A stretch of 64,000 nt of DNA from JABGPL01 sp964387885 (GTDB lineage: Bacteria > Electryoneota > AABM5-125-24 > Hatepunaeales > Hatepunaeaceae): contig CAYLYZ010000001.1 of assembly GCA_964387885.1 (NCBI GenBank), forward strand, positions 1-64,000, read 5' to 3'. The notes under the pieces were generated by a model. That model made no database searches. It was not told the DNA's origin and saw nothing but the letters and a program-made list of their open reading frames with translations. This document shows, piece after piece, positions 14,866-25,480 of the stretch. A program made the position numbers and the translations under genes. Position 1 is the stretch's first letter, and each line of letters opens with the position of its first letter.

Positions 14866-17800
14866 TTACTTTATTAGTGTGATCTTCTTTACTGACCGGA
14901 ATGATCCGCTCTTCATTCGCAGTATATACACCCCGGAAGACCTGCCTTTCCCATCCCAGATAAATGAATGATGCCCTGCTGGTTGTTCTTCATTGAGGAG
15001 GTTATCAACAAGGCGTCCGGAAACATCGAAAATATCTAACCGCATATTTGATGACTGAGGTAATCCATACCGAACACTTGTATTGGAATTAAACGGATTG
15101 GGATAGTTCTGAGACAGGTAGAATTCACCAGGTACGCTAAACCCAGGTTCTATTTCGATAACCGCATAGCCATCTGTTGAATAGGTCAGGATTTCACGGT
15201 GCATATTCTGAGTTTCATAGGCACTATTAACAAATGTGATTTTGGTATCTTCAATTAATCCCGGTTCATTTTCTTTTTGTAGTCTTAATATAATTTTCTC
15301 ATTTTCCATTAAGCCATCGATAGCGTTTGTTGCCGGATCATCACCCCATACAGCCAATCCACATCTCCCATTTGCACTAATTCTGCCTTTCCCAACTAAC
15401 AAATTGCCTGACACATTGTATGCTAAAACCTGATCATAAGCTTGTATACTTTGAGTTGAGACGGATTTTACCAACACACTCATATTACATCCCGAACGAT
15501 GCGGGACATCTTTCGCTGGACAACCCTCGTTTAAATCTTCCGCATAATTGTACGCCGGATTCAGAGCAATCATCTCCTGTTCCGGTGGATATCTTAAAAT
15601 AACAGGTTCTTCGGATTCGATCTGAACTAAATATCCATCCTTTTCTCTCCAAGGTAACATGTTTGAAAAATTCTCTGCTGGCATTAAGAATAATCCATCC
15701 TCATCTTTTGCTATCCGCACGTTATCAATGATGGGAGATAAAACATAATAATCGGGTGCGCTTGCATCAAGCTCAAACTCCGGATAATAAGCGATCATGT
15801 TCCAACCGTTATGCATGGAAATTGGAGTATCGGGTGGGATCACATCACCAGTCCAGGCTGCCATTACTACTGCATCAACACAAATTTGAAATCCTGATTC
15901 GAGATCCCAGTATGGGATATTATTAAAATCCCAGTCAGGCATATAAAAAAGTCCATTGCTATCTTTCAGGATGCTTATATGATGTTGCTCGACATTATTC
16001 TCATCGACGTATCTGAGCTGTTCAGTCATCAGAATTGCATCAGGTCCATCAAATAAAGGTTCACCATCATCTCCAAGAAGCCAGAAATCCAATGGTGGAA
16101 TTACATTTATTGAGATCAAACTCCAACCAACGTTCAGCTCAATCTGAAGAGTTTTCATTGATGAACCGTGAATGGCTATCATTGAATTGCCACGCCATTC
16201 CCAAAAGTTCTCACCATCCTCGTAAACTATGTCCACAAATTCCCACTCACACTCGTTCTCAATGTCCCAAATAATAAAACTAAATTCTTCCCCAGGTTCA
16301 AATCCTTCGGTGATTTCAGTACCTATATCATTTTTATAGGCACGGATATTTAATGGTTCTTCACGCTCTGATGACCAAGTTACCGCACCGGCAAGGATGT
16401 TGTCCGGAGTAAAAATTCCTATTTCATACCCATCACTCACCTGATCATCATCGAAGGTCATCTCAGATATTCGAATGTTGTGAAAGGCGTATGTTTCCTG
16501 TACTTCATCGAAATGTTCTGGTAAAGTTTCGGTAGTCATAATCACCGGTATCGTCACGGTGGGTTGATCCGGATCATTAGTCCGAACAAGTAATTCACAC
16601 TGATAGTCGGTTGATGGCTCGAGGTTGCTTGCAGAAAATACTAAACTGATTTCAATTTCAAATCCAGGCTCAATTGTGCCCCTTGGAGGAATAGCAGATA
16701 ACCATCTTTCAATCTCAATTTCAGCTATTCCATCATCGACAGCTTTCCACGATTCAATATTATTTAATCCTAACCAAAGATTATTTCCATCGTGAGCTAA
16801 TCCTGATTCCTGCAGATCAAATTGACTCCTAATTTCTCCAATCAATTCAGGATTCAAATTTCGATCAATAAATATCTGGTAAATACTACTCCGTGAGACG
16901 ATCCACAATTGACCATCGGGATGTTCGGGAACCCATTCTATTGAACCGAGATCAGCATTAACTAAGTCTCCCAGTTGAAAATCTGCAATTTCTTCGAAAT
17001 CCGATATATTGAAGACGTGAATAACGCTTTCGCGTCCAGCTGCCACGAGTAAATCACCAGAATCGTCAATGGTAATGCCATGGATATCCTCGAAAGGCAT
17101 TTCAAATGTATTAATGATATTTCCGTTTCTGTCGCATACAGCCACCGAATTATCCGGTTCTATACCCATGTAAAAATACGTACCATCAAATGTCATACAA
17201 TTCGCATTATCGGGTGCATTGAAATTGTGAATAATTCTTTCATTATCCGGATTAATCGCTATCATGCGATCTGATTCAGTGACAATTCCCCATAGAAGCT
17301 CTCCATCCCAAACCAGATCTCTCGTTCCAAGGTAAGGAATTCCAATTTCGTCGATGATCTCTCCCGGAATGTCCCGTCCTGGCTTGATTCTTCTCTCCCG
17401 CAAAGACCTGATAGCTCTGTGTGGGATAGAATCAGAGTTTGAATCTCTATTATTATTGTCAATTGCCAGAGATAATATGGAGTATTCGAGATCAACAGAA
17501 TTTTCATCACCATCATTTCTGATTGTCATTCCTCTTTGGAATTCATTCTCAAACATCTGAATATAAACAGATATTGAGTCGTTTTGATCTGGGCTTGTAG
17601 TCACTGTTGGATGTGATACTCCATTACCAACAAGATCAAACCACACTCTCCCATCTTCAATGTTCCCTGCATTTGTAACAATTGAAATTCTGCCTTGTCT
17701 CAGTCCAGCCTGAACTGGGCTGAATTCAATTCCCACCTCGATGGAATCTCTGATCAATATTAACAGATCCTCTGGAGCAACCGGGAGGAATTCATCATTA

Positions 17801-20800
17801 TCAGTTTCAATATTGAGGAGTTCTAAAACATCCGTACCCGTATTCTGAATTACTATTTTTTGAAAACTCTGTCCTTCATTAATAAATGTATCTGCGAATT
17901 GGATATCGACATTATTCTCAAAAGGTTCTGCAATTGGATTTGTTAAAATTTCGGGGTTCCCAACTACTGTCAATTGGAGCTCTACAATTTCATCGGGATT
18001 TTCAGGAGCATTTGAATTTATATGCAGGAGCGCTGAATAATCACCACCCATATATCTTTCGGCACTAAAGCTAAGGTTAATTTCCGTTTCACCCCCAGGT
18101 TCAATCTGCCCTGCGGGATTGACAACTGTAACCCAGGGTATTTCATCAGTCCCATCATCGCAAGCAATCCAGAACCTTTGATTTCTTATTCCATGTACTA
18201 TGTTAGTTCCGTTGTGGGCAATTCCTGAATATTCCTGATCAACAATACTTTCAAAGTCGTTGATTATTTCTGGATGCCAGTTCTGATCAATATACAGTTG
18301 CTTGACTCGGTTATTCGTAACGCACCATAATTGACCTTCAAAATGGAGGTCTACCCAATCAATTGACTGGAAAGTAAAATCCTCCATAACGTCATTGCAG
18401 TCAATTGTTGTCACCACTTCGAGATCATCAATTCCCAGAACATGAATATTAGAATCCGGACCATTCTTAATAAAAACGAATCGTCTCCTGTCGCATGCAA
18501 TGCCATCCGGACGGACAATCGATCTGTATCGAGCCAGTAATTGTCCGGTTCTGTCATATTTGTAAATTTCCCTGCCACCACCAACTAGGAAATCAGCACC
18601 ATCGAATGCAAGGCCCCTTGGTTGTGCGTGAATCTCAAAATCCGAGATCAACATTCCCGTATTGATATCAACCGCAAACAGATGATTTTCAGCATTGTCT
18701 ATTCCCCACATCAAATTGCCATCCCAAGCTAAACCAGAGGTTTGATCAAAGGGTATTTCTATTTGCTGCAGTAAATCACCAGGATCATCTCTGAAGGGAG
18801 TATTATCTTTGTTGGTTAGATAGTATTGAGAACCAAGGTCTGATCCATTTCTATTTCCAGCAACCTGCGGATGTCCTCTGAATTCAATATCCGGGAACTC
18901 GAGCGATGTGTTCCAGTCCAATGTTGACTCACCGGTATTTGAGATTACTACAACTTGATCAGAACCCTCACGAATTTGAAGCTCATCCTCAATTCTTCTC
19001 TGTTCAATCTGAATCACGGGCGGAGGTAGTGCTTCAGCCGCTAAATCAATTGAAAACTCCTCAACACCTGGCACATTTGTGTGAATTATCATCTCACCAT
19101 CGATAACACCAACCTCTTCCGGATTAAAGAGAAAGTCAACAATCACAGTATCGCCGGGTAGAACGGATAACTGGTTTGGATTTGATTGAAATACCCGGAT
19201 GTTTGAAAATATCTCTTCAACTATTAGCAAATCGGTTCCGGAATTGCTAAAACCTACCGGAACAGAATATGAACCATTTGCAAAAACATCAAATGGGTAA
19301 TCACTCCAATTTATGGTATTATCATCTACTCCAATTTCCCAATTCAGTGATACATCCGGAATACCAATTACCTGTAGACTTACTGGAATGAGAATATCCC
19401 CATTTTCCGGATCATTCGATATCACATGCATGGTTGCTGATAAAAAACCGCCAATTACACTATTAGAGTTTAACGTAATAAACAGATCTTCGTCCATAAA
19501 ACCCATCAGACTTCCGGAATCCGGTTGCGCTTCTGCCCAATTTACTTCATTAATTCCATCATCATGTTCATACCATCGCATTTCACTGCGCATACCATGC
19601 CATAGATTTTCCCCATCATGGGCAAGACCGGCGTATTTTTGATCGGCGTTCCAATTAAAATCCCCAACCAAATCTACTTCCCAGTTCTCGTGCACATCTA
19701 ATTGGTAGACATGGTTCCGAGATAAGCACCAGAGTTTACCATCATAATGATTTGGTACCCACTCAAGACAATCAATATCATCATTTCCAATCAAATCATC
19801 GTATTCTATCAGTCCGATTTCGATTCGTCGCTCAATATCAAATACATGAATTTTATTATCAGTTCTGCAGTTTAAATAAAGGTAATTATGCTGGTTTGAA
19901 GTAAGTCCGTCATATTCAAATCCAAGATCAAAGTTATCCAGCATATCTCCATCTCGACTGTATACATATATAATTCTTCGGTTTACATCACCAATATAAA
20001 AGTTATTGCCATCCCATGTAAAAGCTCTTGGCATTTCATGAATCTCAATATTATTCTGCAATTCGTCCGTATCTGGATCAATTCCATATAACCTGTTTTC
20101 ATTCCATGCAACCCCCCACATGAATTCACCATCATAGGCAAGACCTCGAGTATCTCTATAGGGTACATTGTGTACTTGCAGGATCTGCCCTGCAGAATCC
20201 CTTTGAGGTTGATCCGGACTCTCATCCTCTGATTTGAGTTCTTGACTAATACGTCTGACCTGTCTGCTGGGACCTATATTTCCATTATTCAGTCTGTCTC
20301 TCTGCAATAATTCAACACCTTCAAATTCAACTTTCCAGTTAAGAACATCTTCACCTTCATTAGAGATATTCAAAGCAAGCTCAGAAACTACCCCAATTGG
20401 CAAAACATCTATTATCTCAACCGGATCGATCACCGCTTGTGGAGGTGTTTGAGCTGTAGCGATAACATTTACTACTATATTTCCCTGATTCGGATCGCTG
20501 CTGGTAATTGTTAATATTCCATCATAATCTCCGCTCTCTCGTGTAATAAAATCAAGGTGAACCAGTTGCCATGATCTGGGGGGAAGGGAGAATTCCCTAA
20601 GAGATGGCACGAAGAACTCAGAATTGAACTGAATATTGTCGATTTCGAGTTGAGCTGTTCCCGAATTGCGAATAATTAGAGGGACAGAATAGGTTTCGTT
20701 AACGTGAATCCTTTCAAAATATTGATTCCAGTTTAACACATTATCATCCTGACCAATATCCCAGTTAACATTCAATTCAGGTGATCCTGTAATTGAGATG

Positions 20801-21942
20801 TTAAGACCAATCAATAAACTTGGTACATCGGGATTTTCTGAAGAAATTTCAAGAAATCCTGAATAAACTCCTTCAAAAAGGTTTTCCGTATTGATATCTA
20901 TATTTATTTCAACTTCTTCATTTATTTCCAGCAATCCAGATTCAGGCTCAATTGTGCCTAATTGTGCTTCAATAATGCCGTCATCATAGACCCACCATGA
21001 TTGATGTTCATAACGCCCACTATGCCACAGATTTTGCCCATCATGTGAAATTGCATAAAAGCTCGGTTCTTCTAAAGCGAAGCGTTGAATTTCTTCCAGG
21101 TTCCAATTCTCATCAATAGAAACCTGAAGAGAGTAACATTCATTCGATGAATTATCTCTTAAGGCCAGCCATAATTGACCCGGTCGATGCTGCTCGACCC
21201 ACTGCAAATCTCCAACTGAATGATTATCTAAGTGAAGAGAGTTAAGTGCACTGAAGACAAATAATTCATTTCTATCCTCCAGGTTAAGAACATGAATTAC
21301 CTGATTCTCAAAATCATTAACCAGCAATCTTTCATTGCCATCAATTGTCATACCCTGAATGCGATAGGGGAGGTCAAAATAGTCGATTAATTCTCCGTTC
21401 AGACTGTAAATGAAGATCCTGCTTCTATCCTCATCACCTCGATTAACATATAGATTATCCCCATCAAATGCCAATCCTCTCGGATTATCACAAGTTCTGA
21501 AATCAAAGGGAATTTCATCATTCTCCGGATTTATCCCAAAAAGTCTATCTTGACGATAACTCGTTCCCCACATTAATTCTCCATCCCAAACCATTCCGCA
21601 GACGTACCTGTAAGGAACCTGATGCCTTTCAAGTACCTCTCCGGATTCATCTCGTGCGGGTCCGGGACGATAGTCACCAATCGGACGATTGTTGCGGTTT
21701 AAACGCTCTCCATTATTCACCGGTGATAGATTCACTTCACCATTCCAATTTATTGGGATACCACCAATATTTGTAATCCGGGTTAAGAAATTTGCGTTCT
21801 CACCAGCTTCTAATTCACTTTCAAAATTCATCGGTTCCGCGGTGAGTAAGGGGGGGGGTAGAGGGATTTCGTCACCAGGAGATTCTGATATAAATCCCAG
21901 TGCAAGAATAACCAAAAAAGAGAATACAAATCCATTCTTCAT
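14866..21942 (-). CDS. Giant secreted protein: four propeller/ASH modules, type IX sorting domain
   Basis: The 2,358-aa protein has a Sec signal peptide (about residues 1-23). Four modules of roughly 470 aa follow, with propeller-like parts opening near residues 105, 594, 1065 and 1530 (GLAYDGEFMWGVAW-type motifs). Each is followed by ASH/HYDIN-like immunoglobulin folds (NSGTAQLEI, LTITSSDPNQG). Near 1850 is a copy of the secreted 'EIGIFTPD' domain, near 1944 a domain beginning GWSLISINV that is shared with two other large proteins here, and near 2180 another 'NMSVLV' segment. The C-terminus (from about 2277: QNYPNPFNSNTSVRYGL, then a final KKITLIK) is a Por/type IX sorting domain, so the protein should be anchored at the cell surface or released. 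Its function is unknown, perhaps adhesion. Confidence 0.88.
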   Translation of the reverse strand: MKNGFVFSFLVILALGFISESPGDEIPLPPPLLTAEPMNFESELEAGENANFLTRITNIGGIPINWNGEVNLSPVNNGERLNRNNRPIGDYRPGPARDESGEVLERHQVPYRYVCGMVWDGELMWGTSYRQDRLFGINPENDEIPFDFRTCDNPRGLAFDGDNLYVNRGDEDRSRIFIYSLNGELIDYFDLPYRIQGMTIDGNERLLVNDFENQVIHVLNLEDRNELFVFSALNSLHLDNHSVGDLQWVEQHRPGQLWLALRDNSSNECYSLQVSIDENWNLEEIQRFALEEPSFYAISHDGQNLWHSGRYEHQSWWVYDDGIIEAQLGTIEPESGLLEINEEVEINIDINTENLFEGVYSGFLEISSENPDVPSLLIGLNISITGSPELNVNWDIGQDDNVLNWNQYFERIHVNETYSVPLIIRNSGTAQLEIDNIQFNSEFFVPSLREFSLPPRSWQLVHLDFITRESGDYDGILTITSSDPNQGNIVVNVIATAQTPPQAVIDPVEIIDVLPIGVVSELALNISNEGEDVLNWKVEFEGVELLQRDRLNNGNIGPSRQVRRISQELKSEDESPDQPQRDSAGQILQVHNVPYRDTRGLAYDGEFMWGVAWNENRLYGIDPDTDELQNNIEIHEMPRAFTWDGNNFYIGDVNRRIIYVYSRDGDMLDNFDLGFEYDGLTSNQHNYLYLNCRTDNKIHVFDIERRIEIGLIEYDDLIGNDDIDCLEWVPNHYDGKLWCLSRNHVYQLDVHENWEVDLVGDFNWNADQKYAGLAHDGENLWHGMRSEMRWYEHDDGINEVNWAEAQPDSGSLMGFMDEDLFITLNSNSVIGGFLSATMHVISNDPENGDILIPVSLQVIGIPDVSLNWEIGVDDNTINWSDYPFDVFANGSYSVPVGFSNSGTDLLIVEEIFSNIRVFQSNPNQLSVLPGDTVIVDFLFNPEEVGVIDGEMIIHTNVPGVEEFSIDLAAEALPPPVIQIEQRRIEDELQIREGSDQVVVISNTGESTLDWNTSLEFPDIEFRGHPQVAGNRNGSDLGSQYYLTNKDNTPFRDDPGDLLQQIEIPFDQTSGLAWDGNLMWGIDNAENHLFAVDINTGMLISDFEIHAQPRGLAFDGADFLVGGGREIYKYDRTGQLLARYRSIVRPDGIACDRRRFVFIKNGPDSNIHVLGIDDLEVVTTIDCNDVMEDFTFQSIDWVDLHFEGQLWCVTNNRVKQLYIDQNWHPEIINDFESIVDQEYSGIAHNGTNIVHGIRNQRFWIACDDGTDEIPWVTVVNPAGQIEPGGETEINLSFSAERYMGGDYSALLHINSNAPENPDEIVELQLTVVGNPEILTNPIAEPFENNVDIQFADTFINEGQSFQKIVIQNTGTDVLELLNIETDNDEFLPVAPEDLLILIRDSIEVGIEFSPVQAGLRQGRISIVTNAGNIEDGRVWFDLVGNGVSHPTVTTSPDQNDSISVYIQMFENEFQRGMTIRNDGDENSVDLEYSILSLAIDNNNRDSNSDSIPHRAIRSLRERRIKPGRDIPGEIIDEIGIPYLGTRDLVWDGELLWGIVTESDRMIAINPDNERIIHNFNAPDNANCMTFDGTYFYMGIEPDNSVAVCDRNGNIINTFEMPFEDIHGITIDDSGDLLVAAGRESVIHVFNISDFEEIADFQLGDLVNADLGSIEWVPEHPDGQLWIVSRSSIYQIFIDRNLNPELIGEIRSQFDLQESGLAHDGNNLWLGLNNIESWKAVDDGIAEIEIERWLSAIPPRGTIEPGFEIEISLVFSASNLEPSTDYQCELLVRTNDPDQPTVTIPVIMTTETLPEHFDEVQETYAFHNIRISEMTFDDDQVSDGYEIGIFTPDNILAGAVTWSSEREEPLNIRAYKNDIGTEITEGFEPGEEFSFIIWDIENECEWEFVDIVYEDGENFWEWRGNSMIAIHGSSMKTLQIELNVGWSLISINVIPPLDFWLLGDDGEPLFDGPDAILMTEQLRYVDENNVEQHHISILKDSNGLFYMPDWDFNNIPYWDLESGFQICVDAVVMAAWTGDVIPPDTPISMHNGWNMIAYYPEFELDASAPDYYVLSPIIDNVRIAKDEDGLFLMPAENFSNMLPWREKDGYLVQIESEEPVILRYPPEQEMIALNPAYNYAEDLNEGCPAKDVPHRSGCNMSVLVKSVSTQSIQAYDQVLAYNVSGNLLVGKGRISANGRCGLAVWGDDPATNAIDGLMENEKIILRLQKENEPGLIEDTKITFVNSAYETQNMHREILTYSTDGYAVIEIEPGFSVPGEFYLSQNYPNPFNSNTSVRYGLPQSSNMRLDIFDVSGRLVDNLLNEEQPAGHHSFIWDGKGRSSGVYILRMKSGSFRSVKKITLIK

Positions 21943-22189
21943 GATTTAGGGCTGCGGGTTCCTAAATGTTTGAATAAGGAGAACAACTAAGGGTATAATA
22001 CTCCTTTTATAAAGTTATGGATTCAGAATGTCAAATTCAAGTAAAATCGCTTTGCATTTTATTAATTTATGCTGATTGAAATTTAAGCAATACTAAATTA
22101 TCCATTATTTATATTTCTTTTATTATCAGATTGATAGATTAGCATTTTCGAGATATTACAGAAAAAAAATGATAACTTTGTGATTCACC

Positions 22190-22648
22190 TCACTTCCTAA
22201 TGTTGGTGGTTGTTTTTTCAACCAGTAGAGTAACAGGTCCGTCATTAATTAGTTTGACGTCCATTTTTGCTCCGAAAACACCTCTCTCAACTTCAATTTT
22301 TTCTCCCGATATAAGATCACAAAACTTTAAATAGAGAGGTTCCGCATTTTCAGGTCTGGCAGCTTCGATAAATGATGGGCGACGACCTTTTTGAACATTT
22401 GCATATAGTGTAAATTGTGAAACAACGAGGATTTTTCCACCAGTGTTTTTAATTGACAGGTTCATTTTACCTTCATTGTCTTCAAATATCCTCAATCCGA
22501 CAATTTTTTTCACCATCCAGTCTAAATCTTTCTCATTGTCAGCATTGCTGATCCCTAAAAACACAAGTAAACCTCTATCAATCGAAGCACAGATTTTTCC
22601 TTCAACCGTCACCTGCGCCATTGAAACTCTCTGAACTATAGCTCGCAT
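22190..22648 (-). CDS. dtd: D-aminoacyl-tRNA deacylase
   Basis: The 152-aa enzyme removes D-amino acids from mischarged tRNA. Family signatures are MRAIVQRV at the start, SQFTLYAN in the middle and NDGPVTLLVE (Gly-cisPro motif) near the end. The ATG at 22648 is chosen because AAGGAG lies 9 nt upstream and the family begins with MRA(I/V)(V/I)QRV. An upstream in-frame ATG at 22687 would overlap the preceding gene. It is the last gene of a four-gene minus-strand run. Confidence 0.95.
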   Translation of the reverse strand: MRAIVQRVSMAQVTVEGKICASIDRGLLVFLGISNADNEKDLDWMVKKIVGLRIFEDNEGKMNLSIKNTGGKILVVSQFTLYANVQKGRRPSFIEAARPENAEPLYLKFCDLISGEKIEVERGVFGAKMDVKLINDGPVTLLVEKTTTNIRK

Positions 22649-22649
22649 G

Positions 22650-23363
22650 TTATTTTTTACTCCTTTGCGTTTTACGATAAAACTCACAAAACCCCATTAA
22701 TGGGCAAGTTCCGCACAATGGTTTTGGCTTGCAATGGTATTTTCCAAGCGCGACAATTTGGGCATGAAAGTCGTTGTATAATTCGACATCCCTGTCGAGA
22801 TTTTGAACAAACAACTCCTGCAAATCTTTATATTTAATATCCACATCGCAGATACCCATCCGTGATATAATCCTTCGGGTATATGCATCAATTACAAAAA
22901 CAGGTCGATTGAATGCATAGAGCAAAATACTGTCGGCAGTTTCAAGTCCAATTCCATTGATATCTAAAAGCTCTTCACGAAGATCAGGTGTAGAAACCGA
23001 CTGAAGTGTAGACAGGTCTCCCTGACATCTGTTAATTACCCATTGAGAGAGCTCTCGTAGCCTTCTTGCCTTTTGATTATAGTAACCGGAAGGTTTGATT
23101 AACCTGGAGAGGTTATCCTCGTCTGAGGAAGAAATCCTGCTACTTAAGTCAAGGATTCGTTTGGGGGAGAGAATCCCGGTTTTCTTTAGGTTATCAATCG
23201 CTTTTTCAACATTTGTCCAAGAGGTATTCTGAGTTAAAATTGCTCCGACCATAACCTCGAATGGAGTATCACCTGGCCACCAATTGAGATAGCCAAATCG
23301 ATTTCTCAACAGATTATAGATTTGCTGGAGTAATTCTTTATTATTTTTGGTAGATCCAATCAT
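22650..23363 (-). CDS. Endonuclease III-related HhH-GPD DNA glycosylase-like protein
   Basis: The 237-aa protein belongs to the endonuclease III superfamily (COG2231-like). The helix-hairpin-helix reads INGIGLETADSILLYA, so the catalytic Lys of Nth (GRKTA) is replaced by Glu (GLETA), while the catalytic Asp is kept in VIDAYTRR. The iron-sulfur loop is CKPKPLCGTCPLMGFC (CX5CX2CX5C). Without the Lys it is probably a monofunctional glycosylase or related repair enzyme. It starts 11 bp after the thioesterase gene and runs to within 1 bp of dtd. Confidence 0.88.
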   Translation of the reverse strand: MIGSTKNNKELLQQIYNLLRNRFGYLNWWPGDTPFEVMVGAILTQNTSWTNVEKAIDNLKKTGILSPKRILDLSSRISSSDEDNLSRLIKPSGYYNQKARRLRELSQWVINRCQGDLSTLQSVSTPDLREELLDINGIGLETADSILLYAFNRPVFVIDAYTRRIISRMGICDVDIKYKDLQELFVQNLDRDVELYNDFHAQIVALGKYHCKPKPLCGTCPLMGFCEFYRKTQRSKK

Positions 23364-23374
23364 AAATAGCTATT

Positions 23375-23794
23375 TCAGACATCTGTTTTTTTATGACCGG
23401 GTTTTGGACAATAATTCCCTGTATCTTGAATTTCCTTCGGAAATGGTTGTGATTTCAGGTCGCTGTCTATATTAACCATAACTGTAGTATATCTGAAGGC
23501 CTCAACAGTTTTTCCAACTAATGCCGCAGAAATTTTTACCACTATGTAAACGGTAATACTGCTTTTCCCAATATGATATCCCTCACCAAAAAACTCGACG
23601 CAATCACCGACTCGCACCGGTTTCACAAAATCTATATCGGACATGTGAACTGTAATAAGCTGATTTGATCTGGCAAGCAGTCGACACCACAGGGATGCTG
23701 CAATATCAGCCCATGCGAGCATCTGCCCACCAAATAGGATATCCCTCGTCCCGACATGTTGTGTAAGACATAGTTGTCTTGTGATAAGCTCCAT
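23375..23794 (-). CDS. Acyl-CoA thioesterase (hotdog fold, YciA/BACH-like)
   Basis: The 139-aa protein has the single-hotdog signature: FGGQMLAWADIAAS with the catalytic Asp, then VRVGDCVEFFGEGYHIGKSS. It should hydrolyse acyl-CoA esters in the cytoplasm. The start ATG at 23794 lies 1 bp beyond the symporter stop, with AGGAG about 10 nt upstream, so it is probably translated from the symporter mRNA. Confidence 0.88.
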   Translation of the reverse strand: MELITRQLCLTQHVGTRDILFGGQMLAWADIAASLWCRLLARSNQLITVHMSDIDFVKPVRVGDCVEFFGEGYHIGKSSITVYIVVKISAALVGKTVEAFRYTTVMVNIDSDLKSQPFPKEIQDTGNYCPKPGHKKTDV

Positions 23795-23795
23795 G

Positions 23796-25331
23796 TCACT
23801 CAGCTCCTGTTTTCGTGTTTGTTTTGCCTAATTGACAGACAATAAATGCCAGGGAGGTCGAAATGAACATTTGCCATGGGAATGCAAGTTCTTTGTTAAA
23901 CCAGGTCTGCATTATCAGAACAGCAAAAAATCCTGTGAGTAATGCTGAGATAACTGAAATATTATTGCCTCGTTTCGTAAACAGAGCTGATAAGAATACT
24001 CCAACCAATCCCGAATATGCAAATACCATGACCATAAGCGCGAAATTAATAAGAGTTGTCTCAGGTCTCGCTTCTTGCCAGAAAACACTTGAAACGGCAA
24101 ATAAGCCTAATACAATCCCAAATACAAGAACTGCAATTCTGCCCGTTTTGAGATAATGTGATTCGCTTTCGTTTGGTTTCAAGTGTTTATACAAATCGTT
24201 CACAAAGGACGAAGACATTGCATTAATTGCTGAGTTCAAACTTGACAACCCAGCTGCGAATAATCCTGTCATCATCAAGCCTGTCACGCCAGGAGGGAGT
24301 TCGCGCAATATGAAACTAAGGAAGATTTTTCTGCTCCCATCAATTTCATATCCGGGTGCAGCAATTCCCATTAACTCGGGACGACTGTAAAAGACATATA
24401 ACAACAAACCTAGAAACATAAACAATGTCGTTACCGGCAATCCTACAAGTACACCTGTTATCGCGGATCTACTGCCCTTAATTGCATTCTCGCATGTCAT
24501 TAAGCGCTGTGTCATATCCTGATCGGTTCCATAGGCTCCAAGACTGAGCAGTGAGAAGCCAAAGATGGCAGTAAGTAGTGTAAAAGAGTGTTTAGGTCCA
24601 AATCCATCTGTACCGAGTTTGAATAATGTCAATTTCGAGGCTGCACCCTCACCCGGATTCCTCAATGCGTCAATAATTCCTGAGAAATCAAGTGGAATTC
24701 TATTATACAATATTACGACTGCGACTAAAGCAGCACCAATAAAAATAACTGCCTGGATAACATCAGTCCATATAACAGTCCTTATTCCACCGACATAGGT
24801 ATATGCAATTCCAACGACAGTTAGAAGCGCTATCGCTACCAATTGATGTCGAATTGCTATGTCTCCATATAGTATAAGAGATGCGGGAAGTGCAGCTATG
24901 TATAACCTGGCGCCACTTGCGAATACTCGTCCGATCATAAAGGCTCCACTCGCAGATAGAGACGAGGGTTTTCCGTACCTATTCTCAAGTAGACCGTATA
25001 CTGTAGCGACTTTTTGTTTATACAGAGCGGGCAGGAAGAAGACTGCCACGATAATTATTGCCAGAATTGAACCGATATTTGATGAGAGGTAGGTTAGATC
25101 TCCGGCATAAGACTGTTGGGGTCCTCCGACGAAAGTCGCTGCAGAAAGAGAGGTCGCGAGAAACGAAATTGCTGCTGCAAACATCGGGATACTTCTGTCT
25201 GCAAGAAAATAATCATTCGTGGAGCGCTGCCGTTTGGTGAAGATAATCCCGGTTACTACGATTATCAGGAAATATCCTCCGAGAATCACCCAGTCTAAGG
25301 TTGCGAAACCACCCATGTTTGATTCGGACAT
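23796..25331 (-). CDS. Sodium:solute symporter (SSS family)
   Basis: The 511-aa integral membrane protein has about 13 hydrophobic helices. It carries the SSS core features: the N-terminal FLADRSIPMFAAAISFLATSLSA region, YTYVGGIRTVIWTDVIQ, and GLFAAGLSSLNSAINAMSS (the sodium-site helix). It imports an organic solute with sodium. The substrate cannot be told by eye. AGAGG precedes the ATG. It is the first gene of the run symporter-thioesterase-nuclease-dtd and is divergent from spmA-spmB. Confidence 0.93.
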   Translation of the reverse strand: MSESNMGGFATLDWVILGGYFLIIVVTGIIFTKRQRSTNDYFLADRSIPMFAAAISFLATSLSAATFVGGPQQSYAGDLTYLSSNIGSILAIIIVAVFFLPALYKQKVATVYGLLENRYGKPSSLSASGAFMIGRVFASGARLYIAALPASLILYGDIAIRHQLVAIALLTVVGIAYTYVGGIRTVIWTDVIQAVIFIGAALVAVVILYNRIPLDFSGIIDALRNPGEGAASKLTLFKLGTDGFGPKHSFTLLTAIFGFSLLSLGAYGTDQDMTQRLMTCENAIKGSRSAITGVLVGLPVTTLFMFLGLLLYVFYSRPELMGIAAPGYEIDGSRKIFLSFILRELPPGVTGLMMTGLFAAGLSSLNSAINAMSSSFVNDLYKHLKPNESESHYLKTGRIAVLVFGIVLGLFAVSSVFWQEARPETTLINFALMVMVFAYSGLVGVFLSALFTKRGNNISVISALLTGFFAVLIMQTWFNKELAFPWQMFISTSLAFIVCQLGKTNTKTGAE

Positions 25332-25480
25332 TTAATACCTCTGTTTGCGCCGGATTGTAAATCAAAGTGATAAATTCGCATTGCGCGTTGAAAAATAGAA
25401 TAAGAACTGTATATTATACCGATAAATTGAACATATTTCAACTGAAAGAAAAGAACACCGAACATACATGGAGTAGACTA

